From DATEKX01 sp963726785 (GTDB lineage Bacteria > Acidobacteriota > Blastocatellia > UBA7656), in the NCBI GenBank assembly GCA_963726785.1, contig CAVSDJ010000001.1:558001-622000 (forward strand): a stretch of DNA of 64,000 bases, in the 5' to 3' direction. Under the pieces are notes generated by a model. It did not search any database and was not told where the DNA came from. It saw only the letters and a list, made by a program, of their open reading frames with translations. The position numbers and the translations under genes are program-made. Of the stretch, positions 34,665 through 43,871 are shown piece by piece. Each line of letters starts with the position of its first letter. Within the stretch, counting starts at the first letter, position 1.

Positions 34665-35776
34665 GCTTTCACCTGCATCTTTCGCATCCCTATCCATGCA
34701 ACGAGAAGAAAAAATGAGCCCAGCAGCGCAAGCGCCACGTGCGCGTGCCACACGCCACTCCACGAACTGCCGCGCAAAAATGCATCGCGTGTTATCTCGA
34801 TGAAATACCGCGCAGGCACTAAGTTTGAGACCCAGCGAATGCCAGCCGGAATATTTGAAATCGGGAACATAAAACCCGGAAGTCAAAAATGAAAAAACAA
34901 AACAGACAGTAGCGACCGCTTGAATCGTAGCCGCCTGATTAGGTATCGCCGCGCCAGCCATCACGCCAAACGCGACATTGCAGAACAGATAAACAACTGT
35001 GCCTACCAGGAATGGCATCGGGTCGCCTGCAAAGCGAAGATCGAACATCCACATCCCCAGCGCGACCACCAGCACCCATTCGGCCAGCGCGATCATAAAG
35101 AAGGCGAGCGTCTTGCCCATCAAATATTCGTGCGCCGAAATGCTCGATACATAAACCTGCAGAATCGTTTTTTGCTCGGTCTCGCGCGACAACGCAAGCG
35201 CAGCCAGCAGCGGCGGAAACAGCGCAAGCACTACAGCAATATCGCCCGGCCCTATGTATTTGTCAGTTTCGCGGCCGGGGTTGAACCATAACCGCATCTC
35301 GGCTTCGACGGCTGGCCTGACTGTCGTGCCGCTTGCGCCATTCTGCGCGGCGAAAGCTTCTGTTATCGCTGCCGCATTACCTCTAAGAATATTCGCCGTG
35401 TTGGTATCAGTCGCATCAAGCAGCCATTGCACTTCGTGTCTGTCGCCCTCGCACCAGATCGCGCTCGAAGTCTTCGGGAATGATGACCACTGCGCGCACG
35501 GTTTCAGAGGCCAGCGCTTCTTCGTGTCGTCATATGCTCTGGCAACGGCACGATTCGAAAAGTCAGCGACCCCGCGACCATTTCAATATAGCTGCGCGAG
35601 CGCAGGCTCTGATCGTAGTCCTCGATGAAGACGGCCACATTCTTTACTGAAAACGAAATGGCTTTGCCGTACAGCACCAGCAGAATGAGCGGCAGCACGA
35701 GCGCAAGCGCAACCGTCAGCCGGTCACGAAATAACTGTGTCAATTCTTTGCGCGCCTGTGCGATTATGCGTTTCAT
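34661..35776 (-). pseudogene. ABC-2 type permease, first subunit (YbhS-like), about three frameshifts
   Basis: The start overlaps the ATPase stop by 4 bp. Fragments: 35776 to about 35515 (KRIIAQARKELTQLFRDRLTVALALVLP, FIEDYDQSLRSRSYIEM), a short frame with EEALASETVRAVVIIPEDFERDL, then about 35435 to 34875 with helices (IAVVLALFPPLLAALALSRE) and SFLTSGFYVPDF, then 34870-34661 ending SFFLLVAWIGMRKMQVKA. Together about 370 residues with the same topology as the second permease. The third fragment reads through into the second permease gene in one frame, which is an indel artefact. Confidence 0.82.
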
Positions 35777-37794
35777 TTGATCTCCTTTAGTCTTCTGTTG
35801 CGACTCTGTCCTTCTTTGCGCGCCTGCTCGACGACGGCGATGAAAACGTCTTCGAGCGAAAAGCGTTCTTCATAGGCTTCGATCACCTGAATTCCTTCAT
35901 TGCTCAGTCGCTGCTTCAGGTTATTGATTCCCGTCGTCGCTTCGTCTGCGACGATCACGTGCAAACGGTCACCGAACAAAGAGACGCGCCATCGTTCCAT
36001 CTCGCCTTTGAGCAGGTCTGCCGCGTGCTGTGGTTCATCAGTGATCAATTCGATCAAATGGCCCTGTTGCGCTGCTTTGATTTCAGTCGGCGTGCCTTGC
36101 ACGATCATCTCGCCCGCGACCATCAGCCCGAGCCTGTTGCACTGTTCCGCCTCTTCCAGATAATGCGTCGTTACAAGCACCGCGACGCCGCGATCAGCAA
36201 GGCTGTTGATCATCTTCCAGAACGCGCGCCGCGCGAGCGGGTCAACGCCCGAAGTCGGCTCATCGAAAAACAACACGCTCGGCTCGTGCATGATTGCCGC
36301 GCCGAATGCGACGCGCTGTTTCCAGCCGCCCGGCAATGCGCCTGTGCGCATATCGCCTCGTCCTTCAAGCCCTGAAAATTCAAGCACCCATCGCTTCTTC
36401 TCTTCGCGCTCCTCCGGCGGAACCTGATAGACGCCCGCGAAAAAATCCAAGTTCTCGTTAATCGTCAGATCGTCGTAGAGCGAAAACTTCTGCGACATAT
36501 AACCGACGCGCTGGCGAACGAAGCTCGAACGCAAACTGCCGTGTTCGCCCGCCAGTTCCATCACGCCGCTCGTAGCCCCGACCAACCCGCAAAGCATCTT
36601 GATCGTCGTCGTCTTTCCCGCGCCGTTAGCTCCGAGCAAGCCGTAAATTTCACCGTATTTGATTTCGATGTTGATGCCTTTGACCGCGTGAAAACTGCCA
36701 AACCTCTTGTGCAAATCATGCGCGCCGATGGCGATGGCATCAGGCTCGCGCTCGCGGAATTTTCGCCGGTAGGGAAATGCGGGCGCTTTCAACTCGCCTC
36801 CCATCTCGCGCAGCACCGCAACGAAAGTGTTTTCAAGCGTTGGCGCAGCGATGCGAATCTCTTGAACATCGATGCCCGCCGTGGCGAGCGCCGCGCGCGT
36901 CGTACTTTCGGCGGCCTCCGTATCTTTCGCCATCACATCGAGCCTGTCTCCGAAGCGTTGCGCGTCGCCGATGCCTTCGGCCTGGCTTAGAATTTCTTCT
37001 GCGCGAGCCAGGTCTGATGCGCGAACTTCCATCCGCTCAAGTCCCGTGCTGTGGCGCAGTTCGGCAGGTGTTCCAATCTGATGAATCTGCCCTTCATATA
37101 TCAGCGCGACTCGATGGCATCGCTCGGCTTCGTCGAGATACGGTGTGGCGACGACAACCGTCATGCCTTCGGCAGAAAGACTGGCAAGCGTGTCCCAGAA
37201 TTCTCGGCGCGAGACAGGATCAACGCCCGTCGTCGGCTCATCGAGCAGCAACAGTTTCGGCTCGGTTATCAGCGCGCAGGCAAGCGCGAGCTTCTGCTTC
37301 ATTCCGCCGCTCAACTTGCCAGCGAGCCGATCTCTGAAACGATCCATGTCAAACAGCTTCAAGTAACCCATTCCGCGCCGTTCGATCTCTTTAACTGGCA
37401 GCTTTCGCAGTTCGCCCATGTAACGCAGGTTTTCATCTACGCTCAGGTCTTGATACAGGCTGAACGCCTGTGTCAGATAGCCTATTGACGAACGCGCTTC
37501 GAGCGATGTGCGACCGAATACAAGAGTCTCGCCTTCGGTCGCTTCCATAACGCCGCCGAGTATCTGGAAGACAGAGGTTTTGCCCGCGCCGTCAGGCCCG
37601 ATCAGCCCGAATATTTCACCTCGCGCAATATTCAAATCAATGCCGCGCACAGCTTCCATCTGGCCGTAGCTTTTCCGCAAGCCGCGAATGCTTATCGCAA
37701 TCTCACGCTCGCTGATCGGTTCACTATCTCTAAGACCGGCAGGCATAGCCCCTTCATTAAATCCGCTTTCTGTGTTGTTAAATACTGCGCTCAT
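35773..37794 (-). CDS. Dual-cassette ABC transporter ATPase (YbhF-like)
   Basis: 673 residues, intact. Two complete nucleotide-binding domains in tandem. The first (about residues 30-250) has Walker A GPDGAGKTS, signature LSGGMKQKLALA and Walker B LLLDEPTTGVDP. The second (about 350-570) has GANGAGKTT, a signature region reading GALPGGWKQRVAFG and LFFDEPTSGVDP. In the second signature the usual L-S-G-G is L-P-G-G, a tolerated but noteworthy change. With a HlyD-type adaptor upstream and two ABC-2 permeases downstream the set equals the E. coli YbhGFSR layout, an exporter of drugs or other hydrophobic compounds. Confidence 0.93.
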   Translation of the reverse strand: MSAVFNNTESGFNEGAMPAGLRDSEPISEREIAISIRGLRKSYGQMEAVRGIDLNIARGEIFGLIGPDGAGKTSVFQILGGVMEATEGETLVFGRTSLEARSSIGYLTQAFSLYQDLSVDENLRYMGELRKLPVKEIERRGMGYLKLFDMDRFRDRLAGKLSGGMKQKLALACALITEPKLLLLDEPTTGVDPVSRREFWDTLASLSAEGMTVVVATPYLDEAERCHRVALIYEGQIHQIGTPAELRHSTGLERMEVRASDLARAEEILSQAEGIGDAQRFGDRLDVMAKDTEAAESTTRAALATAGIDVQEIRIAAPTLENTFVAVLREMGGELKAPAFPYRRKFREREPDAIAIGAHDLHKRFGSFHAVKGINIEIKYGEIYGLLGANGAGKTTTIKMLCGLVGATSGVMELAGEHGSLRSSFVRQRVGYMSQKFSLYDDLTINENLDFFAGVYQVPPEEREEKKRWVLEFSGLEGRGDMRTGALPGGWKQRVAFGAAIMHEPSVLFFDEPTSGVDPLARRAFWKMINSLADRGVAVLVTTHYLEEAEQCNRLGLMVAGEMIVQGTPTEIKAAQQGHLIELITDEPQHAADLLKGEMERWRVSLFGDRLHVIVADEATTGINNLKQRLSNEGIQVIEAYEERFSLEDVFIAVVEQARKEGQSRNRRLKEIK

Positions 37795-37819
37795 AATTAA
37801 TCTCCGGCTATATTTTCGA

Positions 37820-39014
37820 CTACCTTCTAGCTGTTGCCACCCACTGAGTGCCTTCGACCAGCACTTCGCCGTCAGCAGGCATTCCGGGTTTTGCGAAGCC
37901 TTGAGGGTTGGTGAGCTGAATCTTCACGCCTACAACCTGTTTCACACGGTCGTCGCGAAAGTATGTGTTTTCGGGCGTGAACGAAGCCTGCGGATCAATG
38001 CGCGAGACCACAGCTTCCAAGCGCCTGTTTTGTATTCGAGTCGAGGTAGATTCGCGCGGGCTGCCCGACTCGAATGCGACCGATTTCGCCTTCGGGAATG
38101 AAGCCGCGCAGGTAAACCTGATTAAGATTGACGAGCGTCACGATCGGCGCTCCCGCTGCAACGACCTCGCCCGGTTCCGCCGCGCGTGTAGCGATTGTGC
38201 CAGCGAACGGCGCGACTATATCAAGATCGCGGCGATTCGCCTGCGCTTCTTGAAGCCGCGACCTTGCGCGCGTGGCATCAGCTTGAGACCATGCGACCAC
38301 AGATTGCGCCTGGCTGATCTGCCGCTCGATGGCGGCGACCTGCGCTGCGCGAATCGCAGGGTTTTCAAGAGTGGCTTTTGCCGCGTGGAGCGCGCCGCGC
38401 GCGGCTTCCACCTGTCGCTCGGCTGCAGCGACGACCGCTTCCTGCGTTTCGGCTGTCGTCAGATACTGTCTGCTCTCGCGCTCCGAAACGACTCCCTGCT
38501 TTACAAGCGTCATAAATTTCTCTTTGTCATACAGCGCCTGTCTGAACGAAGCGCGAGCCTGAGCAAGAGCGGCTTCGGCAGCGGCAACTTCCGCTTGCGC
38601 CTGACTGACACGGCCTTGTGCGTCTGCCTGAGACTGAGCTCACCGACAAGCGGCTTTGCTGGAGTTGAGCTTCGAGCACGCTGATCTCCTGCTGAGCCTG
38701 TATAACTTTCGCTTCGGCCTGCGTCGACTGCCGCGTCGTTCCTGGTCTTCACGCGATTTGATCTGGTCATCATCGAGAGTTGCAATGACCTGACCGGCTT
38801 TAACCTGATCGCCTTCGCGCACGGTAATCTCGCGGATACGTCCGGGCGTTTTCGCGGCCACTGCCGCATCGTCGCTTTCTATGCGACCACTGAGCGCGAT
38901 GATCTCTTTGGGCGTAGCCTGCCCGCGCAGAAAAAACCACCACGCGAGAGTGCCCGCTATCAAAACCAGAGTTAAAATGGCCAACGGTTTAAAACGATTT
39001 TTTGCAGATTTCAT
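37820..39014 (-). pseudogene. HlyD-family periplasmic adaptor (YbhG-like), at least three frameshifts
   Basis: Three main pieces: 39014 to about 38755 (signal anchor PLAILTLVLIAGTLAWWFFLRG, then GRIESDDAAVAAKTPGRI and VREGDQVKAGQVIATLDDDQI, the first half-lipoyl motif); 38513 to about 38025 (long coiled coil, IVAPFAGTIATRAAEPGEVVAAGAP, second lipoyl half, then VYLRGFIPEGEIGRIRVGQ); 38020-37820 (VSRIDPQASFTPENTYF to VEGTQWVATARR). The region 38755-38513 switches frame more than once but remains coiled-coil-like. It links the inner-membrane ABC exporter to an outer-membrane channel. No TolC homologue is in the window. Confidence 0.85.
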
Positions 39015-39093
39015 ATATCCTCTCTTGAGTTAGTTGTTATTTGACATTTGCATTTGCGAAGACTAGACATCGCGCATGCTCTCGATACATCAA

Positions 39094-39578
39094 TTATGGC
39101 AGTCCTAACTGCTTGCGAAGGCGCTCGATTTCCGTATCAACTCTGTTGATTGCGGCTTCGAGTTGCTCGCGGTTTGAGGTAAGAAGTTCCAGTTGTTTGC
39201 TCACTCTGGCCTTTTCATTTTCAAGTCGCTTGCGCCATGTCTGGCGCAGTTCCTCCATCGGGCGCACTAAGCCCACATACAAAACCGCTTGCCGAATATT
39301 GTCGGGCAATAACTGGAAATCCAGGTCTTCAATGTGAGCTTGCAGGTTAAGCTCTTGCACCTGTAACTCAAACAGTCTCGTCCTGCAGTGATTCAGCGCG
39401 TTGTTCCGTTCGCGCTCAAAATCTCAAGGTCTGTCAGGCTGCTCAATTGCGCTTTCGCTTTAGCGTTCTCGTCAGCGTCCGACGGTCGGCTTCCTGTGAT
39501 TGCGCGAAGCCTTGTGCGCCAAGCGCCAGGGTTATCAATTAATCCAGCCAGAAAACGTGTGATTTGTATCTTGCACAT
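39094..39578 (-). pseudogene. Periplasmic coiled-coil protein in the exporter operon, about three frameshifts
   Basis: ATG 39578 follows GAGGGAG. The start KIQITRFLAGLI, continued in a shifted frame by ITLALGAQGFAQSQEADRR, gives a clean signal peptide. After further shifts, ENAKAKAQLSSLTDLEIL and then ERERNNALNHCRTRLFELQ lead into a long heptad-rich region ending RVDTEIERLRKQLGLP at 39094. Total about 160 residues, almost entirely helical. I do not know the family. It may bridge the adaptor and outer membrane or act in assembly. The number of indels in 200 bp is the highest in the window. Confidence 0.6.
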
Positions 39579-39603
39579 CTTATTCACTCCCTCTTAATTA
39601 AGT

Positions 39604-39888
39604 TCACGCGATGGAAGATGCTTTAGCGATTTCTTCCACGATAGATTTCATCAATATGTCGCGCGCGATCAGCTCGACTCCCTGCCGCATCATTAAGCTG
39701 AGAAGTTCTTTGCCGATCTCGTCAACAAAGGTCACTTCGGTCAGATCAACTATGAAGCGTGAAGCTTCCGATGCGTTTATCGCATCACACCAGCATCGCT
39801 CTAACACCGTCGCCCACTCTCCTGCCAGCGCACCTGCCAGCTTGAAGGTCAGCGCGTTTGCGTTTGGTTGTTCAGTTATCATCAACAT
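39604..39888 (-). CDS. STAS-domain protein with Glu at the usual phosphoserine position
   Basis: 94 residues forming one STAS domain: TFKLAGALAGEWATVLERC, FIVDLTEVTFVDEIGKELLSLMMRQG. In SpoIIAA-type antagonists the loop reads D-S-x-G with a phosphorylatable Ser; here it is D-E-I-G, so the Ser is replaced by Glu. It is therefore unlikely to be switched by an RsbW-type kinase and may mimic the phosphorylated state or serve as a structural subunit, like STAS proteins of MlaB-type transporters. Second gene of the sigma-54 exporter operon. Confidence 0.85.
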   Translation of the reverse strand: MLMITEQPNANALTFKLAGALAGEWATVLERCWCDAINASEASRFIVDLTEVTFVDEIGKELLSLMMRQGVELIARDILMKSIVEEIAKASSIA

Positions 39889-39904
39889 CTTTTTCTCTCT
39901 TTGC

Positions 39905-40351
39905 TTACTTACAATTCATCTGATTCGCAACAGCCCTGATTGCCGTATAGGCATCAATCGGCGACAGCAAAATGATGAGCAGCCAGATGGGGATTGCTAT
40001 CAGTACTGCGACTATGCTCACACCAAAGCGATTCGAGTGAAGCGATGATGTTCTGGTCGCCACATTTTGCGTCAATGTTTTGACCAGCGGGCTTGAGACC
40101 GATTGGTAAGTCTCCGTTTGTATTAACGTATCGTCCAATGAGCTTGAAAGTGATTCGGAAATCTCTATCTCGTCATCGTTATTCAAGACCGTTGTCTCGC
40201 AGTGTCGCCAGCTTTCATCCGTTTCTGGCGTGACTGCGCCCGTCGTCTGAGAAATACCGCACGAGCGGCAGAAGTTGTCAGATGTTTGGAGTTCGCTCAA
40301 GCAATTGTGACATCGCTTGGCGGCTGTTTCTATCAGGCGTTGTGTAACCAT
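39905..40351 (-). CDS. Zinc-ribbon, C-terminally membrane-anchored protein
   Basis: 148 residues. An N-terminal zinc ribbon (CHNCLSELQTSDNFCRSCG; four Cys), then an acidic Ser/Thr-rich linker (DDEIEISESLSSSLDDTLIQ) and a C-terminal membrane helix (GVSIVAVLIAIPIWLLIILL) close to the end. Cytoplasmic domain with a tail anchor is the likely topology. First gene after the sigma-54 promoter, GGAGG 9 nt before the ATG, 16 bp before the STAS gene. Function unknown; the position suggests a regulator or assembly factor for the exporter. Confidence 0.8.
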   Translation of the reverse strand: MVTQRLIETAAKRCHNCLSELQTSDNFCRSCGISQTTGAVTPETDESWRHCETTVLNNDDEIEISESLSSSLDDTLIQTETYQSVSSPLVKTLTQNVATRTSSLHSNRFGVSIVAVLIAIPIWLLIILLSPIDAYTAIRAVANQMNCK

Positions 40352-40405
40352 CTTTTCAACCTCCTAAAATTCTGCCGCTCGTTTCGTGCAACAACTATCA
40401 CTAGG

Positions 40406-40420
40406 GCAAACGTTTTGCCA
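40406..40420 (-). promoter_or_regulatory. Sigma-54 (-24/-12) promoter of the exporter operon
   Basis: On the minus strand TGGCAAAACGTTTGC matches the sigma-54 consensus with GG and GC exactly 12 positions apart and TTGC at -12. The predicted start site near 40395 leaves a leader of about 44 nt before the zinc-ribbon gene. The element lies within an inverted repeat (GGCAAA-N3-TTTGCC) flanked by GTGCAACA (40386-40393) and TGTTGCAC (40424-40431), a possible extra operator. Confidence 0.75.
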
Positions 40421-40518
40421 AAGTGTTGCACTTCTCGCTTAAGAGATTAAATGTTGATATAAAGAGAGTTAGGCTTTATGACGGGTCGAAAGAGGGAGTT
40501 GGCGGCGTGCAGTCTGCC

Positions 40519-40563
40519 TGCCGATATGTCGGCAGTGCCACTGCCAATGCCAACATATCGGCA
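40519..40563. promoter_or_regulatory. Pair of 16-bp near-palindromes, candidate enhancer sites
   Basis: TGCCGATATGTCGGCA (40519-40534) and TGCCAACATATCGGCA (40548-40563). The reverse complement of the second differs from the first at a single position. Centres are 29 bp apart and about 115-145 bp upstream of the -24/-12 promoter, just past the 3' end of the activator gene. This is the usual position for enhancer-binding-protein sites. An alternative is a REP-type double hairpin acting as terminator of the activator gene. Confidence 0.55.
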
Positions 40564-40569
40564 TTGGCA

Positions 40570-43262
40570 CTATGGCGCGGCGCGATGGCGTTCGATGCCC
40601 AGTTTTTTCATTCGCACTTGAAGAGTTGTTCTTTTCAGGCCGAGCCGCGCGGCTGCGCCGTTAGGGCCACCCACAATCCAATCAGTTTCATTCAAGACGC
40701 GCAGTATATGTTCGCGCTCAACTTCGTCAAGCAATGTTAATTCGGCAGGGCTTGCGGGCGTCGCTGCATCGGATGGCGATTTAAGTGGAGAGGAAATGGA
40801 TATTGCAGCTTTGGCTGGCAGCTTCAATTCCGCGAGTTGAAATTGCAGTTCTGTTCCTTGGGTTACGATGACCGCGCGTTCGACGAAGTTTTCAAGCTCG
40901 CGTATATTGCCGTGCCAGGGATGCCGCTGCAATGCCGCGACCGCTTCTGCCGGAATCGTCTCGATGCGCTTTTTCATCTGTCGGGCGAATTTGCTGGCAA
41001 AGAAACGCACCAGCAGCGGAATGTCTTCGGGTCGCTCGCGCAATGATGGAATGGTGATGGGGAAAACATTGAGCCGATAATACAGGTCATCTCTGAACTG
41101 ACGTTCTGCGACCATGTTTTCAAGATTGCGATTCGTTGCAGCAATCAATCGGATGTCAACTTTTATTGTGCGAGTGCTCCCCAATCGCTCGAACTCTTTT
41201 TCTTGAAGAACGCGCAGCAGCTTCGGCTGAAGTTCCTGCGGTATCTCGCCAACTTCGTCAAGAAAGAGCGAGCCTTTGTTTGCAAGCTCGAATCGCCCTA
41301 TGCGTTGCGCGATTGCTCCAGTGAATGCGCCTTTTTCGTGGCCGAACAATTCCGCTTCGATCAGTCCTGTCGGAATCGCAGCGCAGTTGATTTTGACAAG
41401 CGTGCGCTCGCGCCGCGCGCTCAAACTGTGAATTGCGCGGGCGATCAATTCTTTGCCGGTTCCGGTCTCTCCTTGAATCAACACAGTCGAATCGGTCGGC
41501 GCGACAGTTTCGACCTGTTTCAGAATGCGCTTTAGCGCGGTACTCGATCCGATGATCTGCTCGAAGTCGTAAGCGGTGTTGATCTCTTCTTCGAGATAAA
41601 GTTTCTCTTCGGAGAGCTTGTTCTTGAGCGCTTCGATTTCGCGGAAAGCGAGCACATTCTCAAGCGCAAGCGCAACCTGATTGCCAATCAAGTGAAGCAG
41701 TTCCGCTTCATCTTCGGAGTAAACATGTTCGTAGAAAGTTACTACGCCCAGAGTGCCAAGTTTGCGGCCATGCGCGATGAGCGGGACGCAGCCGCCCGAT
41801 TTGAAACCGGCTTCGCGAAAGCGTTTGTTGAAATCAGTGTTGAATTGCTCGTAATCAATATTCATGAAGAACGGTTTGCCTGTAGAAAAGGTCATCCCGG
41901 TAAAGCTTCCTTCAAGAGGGATCAAATAGCCATCTTCAATAAAAGGCTTGTTATCAAGAAAGTCGTACATGTACGTGCGCAACTGATTTAGCTCCGCATC
42001 ATAAATCGACAAGCCCATAAGGTCATGACTGAATTTGCCGCGCACATTGGAAGATATGATGCGTATCAGTTCTCGTAAATCGTGACGCGAGACTATGGTG
42101 TTAGTGATGTTCAGCAGCAGGCTCAAGCGGTCGCGGTCGTGCGCCAACTGGTGTTCGAGCGATGCGGGCACGCCTGAAGTTGAGCGCGTTTTCGACCGCG
42201 ATTGCGATCTGCCCTGCGATCTGTGTGAGCAGTTCCGCATCCTGTTTTGTGAAAGCATTTTCGCGAAAACTCACCACATCCAACGTCCCAAGCACTCGCC
42301 CATGCGAGATGAGCGGAGCCACACAGCCGGACTTCACTCCATCAGCAACAGTCTCGTTGTACCACGGGGGATGAAAATTTCTTAATATCTTCGCTGATTA
42401 ATCAACACGGTCTGACGCGAATTAATGGCCCACTCTCCGGGCGTGCCTTCGATCGAAAACAGCGTGCCTTCTTCGAGAGATGTTCTCATTATGGAGGGCA
42501 GTTGCGGTTCCAGCGCGAACGCGCGCAACTGCCCGGATTCCTGATCGTAAAGCGTCATGGCTGCGGCATCGAGATTTATCACACGGCCCAGGCTCGCCGA
42601 GATTGCCGCGAAAACTTTTCGCAGGTCTAGGTGAGCAGTTACGGCATTGTTGACTTCGAGGAGCAACTGCAAACTGTCACGCTCGCGAGTCAGTTGTTGT
42701 TGAGCCGCTTGCGCGCTTTCAAAGTTGAGCGCGTTATCAACGGCCACAGCCACCTGATTAGCGACCTTTTGCATAAAGCCCAGGACTATCGTGGCCGTAG
42801 GCTGCCTCCTGCAAACTTGCGAACCCAATCGCGCCCAATCGCCGCCCCAGCCGAAGTGAGCGGAAACATGCAATAAGATTTCAGCCCGTTTTCATGCATA
42901 ATCCGGTTCGCTATAGGAAAACGAGTGTCCTGAGCGGTGTTATTTACAATCACGGGCTGCTGCGTCTGCCAGACCCAGCCTCCGGCAGCTTCCTCAACGG
43001 GAAATACATCGGGCATCGGAACACGGATGTTAAGGTTTGATTCGAGCACGAGCATGCGCATTTTGCCGAGCGCCGCGTCGTAAAGCAAAATGGAGACGCC
43101 GTCAAACTGAACGACTGTGCGGAGATGTCTGGACAGGTCGCGCATCAGCGATGCCATGTCGCGATGCAGCGCGATTGATTCCGCGATGTCGAGCAAAGCG
43201 CGATACTGCGAAACGGTCGGTTCATTTTCGACACCGGCTTGTGTTTGCTCTGGCTCAGACAT
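40570..43262 (-). pseudogene. FhlA-like sigma-54-dependent activator with three GAF domains, at least three frameshifts
   Basis: Four overlapping frames: 43262 to about 42840, to about 42385, to about 42180, to 40570. GAF1 begins YRALLDIAESIALHRDMASL; GAF2 LLLEVNNAVTAHLDLRKVF; GAF3 LLLNITNTIVSRHDLRELI, with GAF C-terminal strands before each. Then an AAA+ domain: Walker A GETGTGKE, GHEKGAFTGA (sigma-54 contact loop), SLFLDEVGEIP, RLIAATNR, and a Fis-type helix-turn-helix GGPNGAAARLGLKRTTLQVRMKKLG. About 890 residues. No receiver domain, so it senses ligands through the GAFs. It ends next to the candidate enhancer sites and the sigma-54 promoter. Confidence 0.88.
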
Positions 43263-43368
43263 ATTGGCGATGAGAATATCACTCTTCACTGCGATGGCTC
43301 AATCGCGCGGGATTCAACCTGCATGCAACAAAACCGGCTGACGAATGCATCCTTTGATTGTTTCAAAA

Positions 43369-43397
43369 TTGACGGGGCCGAACAGGCGACCTAAAAT
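43369..43397 (+). promoter_or_regulatory. Putative sigma-70 promoter of the DUF1232 gene
   Basis: TTGACG (43369-43374), 17-bp spacer, TAAAAT (43392-43397); about 37 bp upstream of the ATG. Confidence 0.6.
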
Positions 43398-43433
43398 ACA
43401 GGTCGAATAAAATTCGTGCCTGTGGAGGATTGA

Positions 43434-43871
43434 ATGTCGGAACGACAGGAGAAGAAAGCCAAGATGCGCGAGTTACTGCTTTTCATTCCCAACCTTATGA
43501 AGCTGTTGTATGCCTTGCTCAGAGACCCGCGCGTCTCTCAGGCAGATAAGGCCATAGTGGCGGGCGTGATCATCTATGTCATCGTTCCGATTGATGTCAT
43601 CCCCGACTTCATCCCGTTCATCGGGCAGATAGATGATGCATACCTGGTTGCCATATCGCTTTTGCGCCTGCTCAATCGCACAGAGCGCGATGTGATTGAA
43701 GATCACTGGAAGGGCAAGCCGGACATAAAAGACCTGGTGTCGAACATAGCCAGGATTGCAGACTACTTCATGCCCAAGCGGCTCAAAAATGTTTTGCATG
43801 GCCGCATAGAGCCTAAGGGCCGGTTGACCGTCATAACCGACGAGTCTGCGGGCGAAGAGGCAAAAGCCTGA
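43434..43871 (+). CDS. DUF1232 (YkvA-type) membrane protein
   Basis: 145 residues. The DUF1232 core is clear: DPRVSQADKAIVAGVIIYVIVPIDVIPDFIPFIGQIDDAYLV, containing the D-x-I-P-D-F-I-P motif inside a hydrophobic hairpin. The N-terminus is basic. Family function is unknown. The last 109 bp overlap the 3' end of the convergent mpl gene. Confidence 0.88.
   Translation: MSERQEKKAKMRELLLFIPNLMKLLYALLRDPRVSQADKAIVAGVIIYVIVPIDVIPDFIPFIGQIDDAYLVAISLLRLLNRTERDVIEDHWKGKPDIKDLVSNIARIADYFMPKRLKNVLHGRIEPKGRLTVITDESAGEEAKA

Noticed and set aside
33936..35432. A 498-residue protein spanning both ABC-2 permeases
   Set aside because: It is a read-through caused by indels. The first permease's true C-terminus is in another frame ending at 34661, overlapping ATG 34664 of the second.
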